A stretch of DNA of 64,000 bases from Clytia hemisphaerica (Eukaryota > Cnidaria > Hydrozoa > Leptothecata > Clytiidae), in the NCBI GenBank assembly GCA_902728285.1, contig CACVBU010000414.1, forward strand, positions 62,001 through 126,000, given 5' to 3'. Of the stretch, positions 38,701-50,450 are shown in pieces. Position 1 is the stretch's first letter, and each line of letters opens with the position of its first letter. The translations under genes were made by a program, and so were the position numbers. The notes under the pieces are model-generated. The model saw nothing but the letters and a program-made list of their open reading frames with translations, was not told the DNA's origin and did not search any database.

Positions 38701-41700
38701 TGTTGATAGGACATCAGATGGAAGATTACCCTGGAGGTATTTTTGAATAAATAAGATATTCATTACTTTCACCTGATCAAAGATTTTGAGTAATTTAAGT
38801 TCAGCAAACAGGGGAGTGGCAGAAGTTCTTGGTTCACTAAAGGTCATGAGTCTTAGTGCAGTGTTTTGAAGAGTAAGAATCCTATGTGTGACAGTATTGT
38901 CACACAGTCCCCAGAGTTGACTAGCATAGCGAACATGAGAAGCAAAAATTGCATGATAAATGTTTAGAAGGATGTGAATTGGAACATAGTGACGAAGTTT
39001 GGATATTGCCCCATTTGCCCTTCTCAATGTAACAGCAACGAAAGAAGTATGAACCTTCCAGTTTAGATGATTGTCAAGGTGAACACCCAAATACTTCACA
39101 CTCTTACTTGGTGATAGAATTTTCCCGCAAAGCTTAATTCTTGGAATACAGTCCATCTGTCTCCAAGGGGAACGAAAAATAACAAACTCAGTTTTGCTAG
39201 CATTCAAAGAAATTTTTTGTGGGGCATTAAGCCAGCTGACTAAAACTCTGAGATCAGCATTAACCCTCCCACAAAGACTCCATACAGTTTTTGAAAAATT
39301 TAGTAAATGAGTATCATCAGCAAAATGATATGTTTCAGAGGTTCTTATACAGCGGTGAAGATCGTTTATATACAACAAGAACAGCAGAGGACCCAAGACT
39401 GAACCCTGAGGAACTCCATGATTAATAGATTTTAAAAGGGAATTTGAGCCTGAAAGAGAAACATACTGGGAGCGGTTAGTGAGGTAAGATCGGAACCAGT
39501 CATTAACAATGCCTCTGACTCCGTAGTGATCGAGTTTTTCAAGTAAGATTTCGTGATCAACTGTGTCGAAAGCCTTTTGTAGATCGACAAATACACCACA
39601 GGCAAACCCACCATTGTCAAGATAGTTTCGGATACGTTCGACAATATTAATGAGTGTATGCTCAGTAGAGTCAGCCTTACGAAAACCAAATTGTCGAGAG
39701 TAGATTTGATTATGGTTTTCAAGAAAATCAGAAAGACGTGAGTACATCACTTTCTCAAAAAAATTTTCAATGTTAGATAAAAGTGAAATTGGCCTATAAT
39801 TAGAGACTTCAAGGGGAGAACCTTTGTGTTTGAAGACAGGCACAACTTTGGATATTTTGAGAGTAGAGGGAAAAATACCACTGAGAAAGGAGTAGTTTAT
39901 CAGCGCCGATATTGGCACAGAAATATCAAGTCTTAAAAGTTTAAGGATTTTTATAGGAATACTATGAGGACCACTTGCTTTATTTATTGAGAAAGAGCCA
40001 ATCACCTTCGCAATTTCTTGATTAGTGGTTGGTGCTAAGAGGATGGAATGCAGATTTGGATCTTTCATGAAACTGCTGAAGTGATTGTAAGAAGGCGGCA
40101 TTTTTTCACGAATAGAATCAGCTATAGTAGTGAAAAAATCATTGAAGGAATTGGCTACTTTCTCAGGATCTGATGTCAAAGAGTCACCTGTGATGATTGA
40201 AATGGGTGATTCTGAGTTAGCCCTTGTTGAGATTATATCGCGAACACCAGACCAGACTTTTCTAGAGTTTTTAGAATGGAAATCAAAATATCTGATGTAG
40301 TGGTTTTTTTTACTACGTCTAGTCAAAGTGACTATCATATTTCGATACCTACGATATAATTCATAGAGTCGATCTTTGGACTCCTTAGTTTTTTTAGCCT
40401 TAGCGTGTTTTGTTTGGTAGTGGTCACGTTTTTTGATTGACTTCAAAATTCCTGGCGTTATCCATGGTTTTGTTTTTGATCTAACTTGACGTTTGGTAAG
40501 TTTGACTGTGGGTAGATGTCTCTCTACAAGTACTTTCATTCTGTCATTAAAATATTGAAACAGGAGTCTGGATTATGACCAAATCTCAAAAAAGGGGTGG
40601 TCCCAATCAACTTCAAGAAAATCCAGAATAAATTCTTCTCGGTTGAAACGAGACCAGTCTTGCTGAAAAAAAGTATTATCTTCACCGGGAAAACTTACCT
40701 TCAAATGATGGAAAGAGACAAAACTGGGGGAGATGATCTGATATGGAAAAGCATATGTTGCCAGATACAGTTCCATTATCAGATGGGCTAGAAATAATAT
40801 TATCAATGAGAGTCCTTGAGTCCTCAGTTATTCTTGTTGGTAAAAGGATCTGTGGAAGTATAAGATTAGAATCGAGGATATCCATGAAGGACATTATTTC
40901 TGAATCATCCTCGCATTTTAAAAGATTAAGATTGAAGTCTCCAAGAAGGAGGAGTTGCTTTTTCTCAGAAGAAATTTTACTAAGCAGAGGTTTTAGAAAA
41001 TCTTGATTGGAGCCAACCATTTTTGGATGGCGATATATAGTACCAACAATGATATTGGTACTGTTTGGTAGGATAATTTCAGCAAAGCATGATTCAAGAC
41101 TACATGAAGAATAGCAAACTTGGTCTAGGTCTGTCCTAGGTTTGTAAGAGAAAGAGTGTGAAATATATAAGGCTACTCCACCTTTAGAAGATTCAGTTGG
41201 TGTAAAAAACTTTTCCTGGTATAGCAAAGTCCTCTTTTTTTTCGAGAGGACTTTCTGTTTCGGTGTCAACAAGGCTTTTGGTTTCTGAAATCCCTATGAC
41301 ACTAAATTTAGAATTGAGGAGGGCAAGCAAATCTTCAAGGTCGTCAAAATGTTTTGAAAGTGAAGCAATGTTCAGGTGAAAGGCAGAAAATTTAGATGGA
41401 GTGTTGGCTGCAAGCGATTTGAATTCATCGCAGTCAACATAACTACAGCTATGAGCTTGAAACTGAAATTCAAGCTCATCATCGATTTCGTCACTAAGGC
41501 TAGTGACGACCTTGTTGAGATCAGATATTAAGGATCGAAGTTTATCACTCAGTTTATCATAAATGCTTCACGAATGAAATGATAAAGGATAATGACATGT
41601 TACAATGTAGGAAATGCCAGAGATTCGTTCATTATGCTTGTTCGGAGCTTCCCGCATACCAAATTCAGCTTTGTCTGCAATACAAAAGCCGACGCTTCGA

Positions 41701-44700
41701 ATGTAAAAAATGTGTTACAGTCACGCCAATACTTTTGGAAAAAATCAAAACAAGTAAGCAAAGAGTCAGAAGTAACCAAATAACACAAACAATAACGGAA
41801 GCAGAATGTCAAGATGGAGGTCAGCAAATATTTGAATCTGTTTTCAACACTAGATTGCATAATCTAGAGAAGAAAATGGAGGAACTTATAGCTATGAACA
41901 AAGAAGACGTCGCTAAAGAACCAAAACGGGCAACATATGCAGATATCACAAAGGAAGAGGTGAAGAAACAGGAGGTTTATCATCAAGAATTTATTAAAAA
42001 AATGAAAAAGAAGAAAGAGAAGAAGATCGCTGGAAGAACTTAACTAGATGTAACATCATTGTCCATCATTTAGGTGAAAATAAAGATGAGAATAAAGAGG
42101 AACAGCGGGCCGGTGACAAAGATTACGTGGAGGAAGTTGTAGGAAATCGTATGGGATTAAAGATAAATGTTGTCACTGCAGAACGAATCGGTGCTCGAAA
42201 GGATGATATGTTCAAGACGAAAAGTTGGCGGCCATTGAAAGTAACGTTGGCCAATGAAGAAGACAAGAAAAGAATTATGGCCTCAGTCCATAAACTAAAT
42301 GAAGATAATTTCAGTGTAACAGATGACTTCTCCAAGAAAGAACGTGAAACCATTAAAGAATGGCATGAAAAAGCTAAAGAGAAAACGAAGAATGAGAAGG
42401 ATGAATGCTGTGTATGGAAAGTGAGAGGTAGCCCTCGGGCTAAGCTCTACTTTAAGAAAATATGTAAAAAGACCGTTATTGATGAACTGTAAATTTGAAT
42501 TAGATTGTTTCATAGAGGTCAATAGACCTGCGAAATATACTCCTATAATAAAAAAAAACACTTAAACTGGTGGGAAACGCCCGGTGTTTTCGGATATTTT
42601 CGTATACAAGATTACTTCACAGGGGTTTAGCTTTGTTCTTGATAGGCCTAAATTTAAGGCCGCTGAGCTCTTAATAAGGCTAGTAAATTGATTGGCGTGA
42701 ATAGGCTTACTTGAGGCGGCAAGAGAGGTTTTTAGACCGGCAATATGTATTTTTTTCGTGCCTTAGACCGGCGAAATTCACTGTTCGCTGGGTTTTAGAA
42801 TACAGATCCCTGACGTCATGAGTTCCGTTCACTTTGCACACTTTTTTCCGTAGATGTTGTTGACATCAGAACAACGTAAAGAGATGATTAACATGAAGAA
42901 CAAAGACAGTAACACGTGTCTTCATGTGGCATGCGCACATGGCTATGAAGATATCGCTAACCTACTCATGGAAAAAGGTGCCGATGTGAAGAGTAGGAAT
43001 TATAATAACGAAACACCATTACACCTTGCAGCTTATTATGGACAAAACGAGTATGTATTCTTTCGAACTCTGTAATTCCAGCAACAGTTAAAGAACAAAC
43101 TCGAGCCCAGGCCCTTTTTTCGCTTTTTAATATCCGGATGGCTCAATCACGATCCCCATAAGAAAAATCAAAATGGTGCAATTTTCCATGGGCCTCGTGC
43201 CAACTTAAATTTGCACTAGATCTTACTGAATGAAAATTAGCTGGGGTACTTGCGTTGAATTCGAGAATGTCGGAGTTTACGGACAAGGTTACGTTACAGC
43301 CAAAACCGTAACGGAAAATACGTTAAAATTAGACGATCTTGAGCAGTTGATTTCAATATAAATGATTGATGCTAAAAAGAAAATTGGGATTGGTTAAAAT
43401 CATTATATTCACTCCTCCTTTCTCAAAAGGGATAGCCTTAAAGAAGTCATTTAAAAATAAGTATTTTATTAAGTTGTCTTAGTCTAGCAAGCTAGACGAC
43501 TAATTCAGATATAGTAGAAATAAAACAAAAAGTAATGGAGGGAACAAAGTTTATACAAACTAATATTATCCCGTAACAATTATCGTATTATCATATAACG
43601 CCTATACTACTGTATTACACGCATTATAAACGACTCCAGTCTAAGTTGTCTCAACAATGTCGCGTCAGCATTGTATTGTTGTAAAGGGAAAGGGAAAATA
43701 GGTAAGTCACATACGAAATTACTTTTGTCGTCACAGTGTTGTGGACAACATTATCGATATTGATAATTCAACCATCAATGACAATGACAGCAATGGAAAC
43801 TCACCATTACACATGGCTGCCGAAAGTGGAAATTTCGATGTCATCAAGTACCTCTTGAAAAGTGGCGCCAGTATCAATGATAAAACGCCCTTGGTTTAAC
43901 ACCCCTTGAAATTGCAGCTAGTAATGGTCAAACTGACGCAGCTAAAGCTTTGATTTGGGGAGGTATATTTTTGTGTGTGTTTAAAACCGTTGGCTGACAG
44001 TTACAAGATTGTTGTATTAATCCGAATTAATGCTCATAGTGGGAAATTCAGTGGTATTTTTGGAAGCTTTTTTTTTAATTTGTGGTGAAATTTCTTCTAA
44101 GAGACATTACACTAAAATCACTCCTCTGCTTGATGGGTAAATGTTTGACATTTTTTTATCCTCCGTTATTGGCCTTCTTAAACACGAAAGATCTCGACTA
44201 AGAACCCCTCTGAAGTTTTCTTTATAAAAAGTAGACTTAACTTGTTTTTTTGCCTTAAAAGCTGGTGCCCCCGGGATTTTTCCAATTATGACAATCCGTC
44301 GTTGTTTTTTCTCGTTTTTCAAGTTCAAATACAGCCGTTTGAGCCCTGGGATTCGGTTCCGATAAAAAGCACAGACGAGAAAAATGCTTAACTCTAGTAT
44401 CAAAAATTAGTAAATTACTGGTTCTTTGTGTTATTACCTGGGTTCACGAATCATCTTTACTTGACTTTTTAACAGGTGCAGCATCGGGGAGTCGGTGCGA
44501 ATCAACGGGTTTGAATGCGTTGCATTACGCCAGTATTGGTGGCCATAGTGACATGATTGAATATCTATTGGAGTATTGTGATATCGAAGAAACTGACTTG
44601 ACAGGACGGAACGCACTTGATCACGCTATTGATAATCTGAATAAGTAAGCTACACACTTTTGCTTCACAAAACTAATGTCTCACTTTGGTTAACGTTTTT

Positions 44701-47700
44701 TTAAGGAGTCAGCTAAAATTTAGTGTTAGATGTTCTGTTAAAGTTAACCGTTTTTAGATGTAATGAGTTACAAATAATATCATAAATAAATAGTTTAAGC
44801 AAACAATACAAGATTTGTTCTTAAGATGTTTTTAAAAATTTTTCTTGTTGATAGATTTTTTCACTCCTGACAATGACCTCTTGTAGTGAGCGTCGAATAC
44901 GTATATATAGTTTTTAAATAAAAAACATGAAGCTTCTGGTTATTCTTTTTACCATTAAACAATCCTTAATCGTAGAAATTTTAGCGGACTAATTTAGCGC
45001 ATATAGCGAGCCAGAAAAATCTTGATTTTTTTGGATTTATTTAGCGAATCACGATTTCAAAAATTGCGCGTGGATAAATTTTAGCGAATACTGTATTACT
45101 TATTGACGGTAGAGACAAAACTGAACGGCGGAACGACGGATGCCGGAACCTGATGATTGTTCGGCGGATAGCTATTCCGCGGAAACATGATTTTTTTTTT
45201 ATATTTGTATTCGCAGATCTGATTATCTATTTTTTTTCCATCTGGGCCATCAAGTCAAGCTAACGAAGTATGACATCGCTGAAACTATCTATAAGCACGG
45301 CTAGAAGTTGGCCAGTGGTTAAAGCGTTGGTTTCATGTAATAGGGATCCCCAGATCAAGGGGTCGAGTCACCTTAAATTTTATCCCTGTTTGATGTTTCT
45401 TTTTTTTGGGTTCCGATTCTGAAAAAATAGGTCTGAGTCCTGAAAAGTTGAGGATGAGCGCTAAGCGACCTAAAGGACCCGTACGGGACGGTGAATAACC
45501 CATTCCCTAGCGCGGACTGGGTTGGTCTCACGACTGAAACTTTCTGGAGACGTCAAGCATATCGAGGGGGGGAGCATGCCAAATTCCTCACTCACTGTTA
45601 CCGTCGCCGGGCTACGGGCGCAAGTACGCTGCAGGACGTCCCCGTACGGACGATGCCGGGTCGTAAGGCTTTTTAGCCGGTCAAATTTTCCATGATGTAT
45701 AATATCTATTCCTCTTTTTTCTATCTAAGGAAAACTCAGCATAAAATCCCAACCACACCCGGGAACGGTGTATAAAAGACTCAAAGCGAGTGCACAGTGC
45801 ATTCCTTTATATACGAAAACAGCCATGAGTAGTAGCGATGCTGATTATAGGTGATTATGGTGATTATGGGTGTATGTTGTTATGGATGATTAGTCATAGA
45901 TGTACCCTCAGGGTGATAAAAAAGAGCAAGATATTATATAATAAAACATCATATTCCGCGGAATAGCGATTCCGCCGGAACCTATCCGGTTCGGCATTCC
46001 GGCATCCGCCGTTCTGCGTTGTCTCTACCATTATTGACTGAATTGTTTTCTAGCATTTCTTTGCACTGAAACTTCTTATTGCTAAAAATGTATCACGCCA
46101 TTAACCACAAAATTTCGCGTGGATAAATTTTAGAGTTCTGTCGATTCGGCGTGTTTTAGCGAGATTTATTTTAGCGAACATAGGAAAACTCGCTAAAACG
46201 CTAAAATTAGTCTCGCTAAACTTTTACGATTAAATACAAGCATTTTAAATTAATAAATTGACTACTTTGCTATCAAAATTTTTCAAACCAACCGTTGAGA
46301 TATTCTTAAGGTATTCTTATGATCTAAGCATTTTTCATAACAGTGATTTGATACGCTCTCTAATTCGATTTTCATAGATAATTGGATTTTCCATCGAATA
46401 GGGTAGCGTATATCAAGGCGTCGTTTATGGGAACATCTTATGTTTACGGTGGCTTTCAATATTATCAAATAATGGAGCCTATCGAATAGTCGAACATCGA
46501 ATTAGAGAGTGTCAACTGTATTTTTATATTTTCTTTACGAACAGAGACGCTGTCTACTCCATATTGAGTCATCGTGATTGGAAGTTAGCATTACGTAATA
46601 AAACCATTGATGAAGACAAAAAGTTGACCACGCCCTTGCGAAAATTGATCAAACGAATGCCAGGTGAACGGTTGGTCGCTTACAACCTCGTCCTCGTGTA
46701 TTCCCGACTTTATTTACGTTACTGATAGAGAAAAAAACTATCTAGCGCTATCAATAGGCATAAAGAAGCCAATAATACACAGGGAACGAGGTTACCTCGA
46801 TGATGAGAAACATTGCCGAGTGCCGATAGACGGAAGAATGTTGAGTAAATGTTTGTCAGCTGAAAATAGATGCCTTATATGTAATAAACTTCAGATCGGC
46901 CTAATTCATTTAGTATAGCTATTCTTTCAATCTTTATGAAAATTGGCTATAATGTATGCCATTCCAACACAATTGGGCCTTAACCTTTCCAGCGCGCAAC
47001 TTTTAATTTTCACGCTTCCAGCGCGCAAAACATTTTTCAGAAAATAGACATGTTCGGTTTTTTCTCATAACTCAAAACTAGGAATCTTAGAAAAAAAGTA
47101 AGGTAGCGTAACCTGAAAAGCTAATCAAAATCTACAACTTAGACCAGTACCAATCCAAATAAGATATTCCAACAAAATGGTAGCATCACGTAAACCACAG
47201 TTTTTTTTCACGTTTTTCGGTAATGTCACTTTTTTTGCATTTTTCACTTCTAGAGCAAAAAGTGGGGGGGGGGAGTAATTATAAATCGTCTCTGGCTTAT
47301 TATCAATCTATAATCATTTTGAAGTAATATACCAAAATCAGCATCCAGAAAAATCTGTATTTGTCACCAGCCGCCCAAATATCGGTCACTTTGCCAAAAA
47401 TCACGATTTTCGGCTAAAAATCAAATATAAATTTGAAGTACCGGGTGCGCCACAAAGTTTCTCTCTTTGAAACTGATTTTCGAAATTTAAAAACATTCTT
47501 ATTCCATCGGAAAGAAAAAGATAACTTAATTTTGATGGGTTATTTATGAATTCGATTCATTAGATCAAAAGTTATGCTCAATCAAATAAAAATTTACTTT
47601 CAGAAAGTGCCCGAAAACGTTAAAATCGACCTATCAAATCTTATTTAAAATTGGCAATCGCAAGAGGCGTCAAATGATTAAAAACATTTTTTCAGTAACC

Positions 47701-50417
47701 AAACACATAAATTTGAAACTGATGGAACGAAAGGTTTTTTTAAAATTCATCAAAATCATCATTTACTTTAACGAAACTTCCCCATTTGGTTCAGACGGAT
47801 AAAGTCTATGTAAGGCTGGATTACCTCGAAACCCATATTTGATGTATTTTATGAATTTTACCAGATTTTTTGCTTTTTTCGACGAAATTATCTTCCTTTA
47901 TACAACAAAAGGTCATTTAGACAGCTAATTATCATTTTAATGACGAAACGAAATACTGATGCATCATGTAATTATGCTTCTGTTTAATTTGATAGGTCGA
48001 TTTTAACGTTTTTGAGCACTCAGAAAGTAACTTTTTTATTCAATAGAGCATAACTTTCGATCTATGAACCGAATTTAATAAAGACCATCAAATTTAAGTT
48101 TATTTCTTCTTTCCAATGAAATAGGAATGGTTCTTTAAAATTTTTAGATTTCGGGAAATTAGTTTTAAAGAGAGAAACTTTTTTGTGGCGCACCCGGTAT
48201 TTTATGATAATGTGTTTCCAGAAGCAGCTACAACATCAAAAATGGTGTAAAAGTATTCCCCAACTATCTAAGCAACACTTTAGTCCGTATTCTAGCTCTG
48301 AAGCTTTTGAAGGGTATCGGCTACCGTGAAACTAGATGGCATAGTCGGCGACAGTTGCAAAGTGTCCAAAAACCGTAAGCCTTTTGAGGCAAACTCATTG
48401 CTATCAAATCTGGTCTCTTTTGCCCATAAGGAATGCTCTAAATGTCAACATAATAATTCGATGTGGCGTTATGTGTTCCTGCCATATTTTGATCCATATA
48501 AGCTGTAAGCAGGACATCGTTATGAGCCAGAATTCGGGGATCAGTCGACCGGCGCTGGTGAGTGGAAGAAGTAGTGCAATTCAACATAAAATCAGGCTTC
48601 TCAAATTCTTTGGTGCTCCTTTGAAATATATGAGGTGTAGAAAACACTTTTGCATTGAATTTGTCCACTTTCCATGCTCCAACCCTGAAGAAAAAGTAAA
48701 AGTACTGTAAGTTTGGGCAGACTCCCATGGTTGTCGAGAAAGTGGTCAAAATGACAAATAAATGGAATTTTTATGCTAAAAAACAAAACAAACCAATATA
48801 ATTACTTTACTGGATGTTTTGCCATTATAAAAACATGTTTCCATGAAGAAAAGTGGCCTAAACCAGTCAAAAAGTCCGAGAACTTTAGCTAAGTTTGAAA
48901 AACCCATTTCTTGGTCGCCATCTTGATTCAGTGTTTTTCTCTACCTTTTCTCCGAAATCTGCTGCCTCACCACGTGATCAAACATACATCACCATATATC
49001 AAAAGAAAGCTGAACCTCTACTTTCCGTTTCTCTTACTTCTACGGCTAGCAAGAGCCAATGGGAGAAATATAGCTTAGAAGATCACTATGTCAAAAAAAC
49101 GACTATACGTCTGCCGGGAACGTATGCTCGACGTGTATGCACGTCTGCCGGGCTGAAAAGGTTAAAATAAGAATTTGCGGAAAATTTGATTTGGCGCGAT
49201 TGAATAAAAATCAAAGAATGAACGTGTTCAAATAAGGGAAATTTTATAGAGGGAACTGTGTCTTCAAACTAACGCTCTACAGGAAAAAAAATAAAAGTGT
49301 CCGAGGATTTAATTTCACTTCTATCTGCATAGTATATGGAAGGGTTTAGTCAAGACGGATCACAGACCTATTATGTAAGTTGGGCTCAAATATTGGCTAG
49401 CCTCTTAAGAGCATAATTTTAGGGGTAAAATTGTTTCCCACCTATACAATCATATCTTCTTTTTAAACGGCTGCCTCCAACCATAGTTTGTAGGGTGAAA
49501 GGGTGGTAACAAAGATTCTCACCGATTCTCGCCAGCTTCAAATCTCTCACCGACGGATCGAAGGAGCCCATCTTTGGGTTCAATTCTACCAAAGCAATGA
49601 CATTCAAACAAATTGGGTGGAGGTGGGCATTTGACAACATTTGATGGAAAATTCAATTCAAAACATTCCCCTTTAGATGTTGCTCAATTTGTGTTTGACC
49701 GTTGCATCAGTTCACCTGAAGACCTACCCGTGGACAATCCAGATTATGAATTAGTATTGAATTACGAGTTCATTGATGATGTGTACAACGATTGGCCATG
49801 TGACATCGTGCGCTATGAAGCGGAGGAGGGCCAAAAGAAAGGAGATGTCTTTACCAGGAAGAAAATCCAACGCATCATGGAACAGAAAGAAACACACACT
49901 TTCAGCTATATGGTAAATAAGTTAGTTTGCGATCGCAGTCGAGGGCAACCCAAAATCCCGCTTTTCTTTTTACCTGTCGAACCGAAGGTAGGAGAGGGTG
50001 CCACCTCCTTTCCTCGGATTTCTCCACTTACCATCGTCCAAACTTTAGTTTATGAGCATCAAGCAGTATGGCATCCAATTACCATTCTCGAATCTTAGGT
50101 ATGACCCGGTTGGGCTTCGAACCTTTTATCTTGTGCACGGTAGCCGTATGCTTTACATTCATGCTACCGCCGGCCGTTGAATTAGCTTTGGTATTCTATA
50201 TCAAAACTATAAAAAAGAATGAAATTACATAACCATAAAAAGTTTAAAAAGTTTAAAAAGAAAAAAGTTCATAAGAGTAGTGTTATTTTACTGGTGATTG
50301 TTTTCCCACCTATTCTCCACCTCATATGCCTTTTCACAGAGTTTCTAGCTCGACAAGGTCTTCTTATCTGCTGATTTTGCCAAGCTCGTTCCCTTGGCTG
50401 TAGTAGATAGGGACATT

Positions 50418-50450
<33 letters not shown>

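Larger units (their letters stand above)
38110..42560 (-). mobile_element. CR1/L2-like LINE with inverted 5' segment, in a TRPA1 intron
   Basis: The 3' end is on the left: a (GAATT)n tract at 38117-38140 that reads (TTCAA)n on the element strand, a 3' UTR with an (AC)n run at 38430-38453, then reverse transcriptase and endonuclease on the minus strand up to about 41566. From there to about 42560 the 5' part (ORF1) reads on the plus strand. An A-rich run (42549-42557) ends the inverted part. The arrangement fits twin-primed reverse transcription. The element lies between TRPA1 exons 37688-37874 and 42854-43050. Confidence 0.82.
44966..46233. mobile_element. Outer foldback element in a TRPA1 intron
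   Basis: TTAATCGTAGAAATTTTAGC at 44966 and GCTAAACTTTTACGATTAA ending at 46233 are inverted. Inner arm words TTGCGCGTGGATAAATTTTA and TTCGCGTGGATAAATTTTA occur on both sides. The element contains another foldback (45108-46029), so it is the older insertion. Confidence 0.65.

Noticed and set aside
39432-39722. Minus-strand 96-codon frame inside the LINE
   Set aside because: It is a shadow frame of the reverse transcriptase.
48326-48786. Overlapping open frames of 60-108 codons on both strands within the long TTAA element
   Set aside because: No transposase motif or conserved pattern is visible. They may be remnants, but I cannot support a product.
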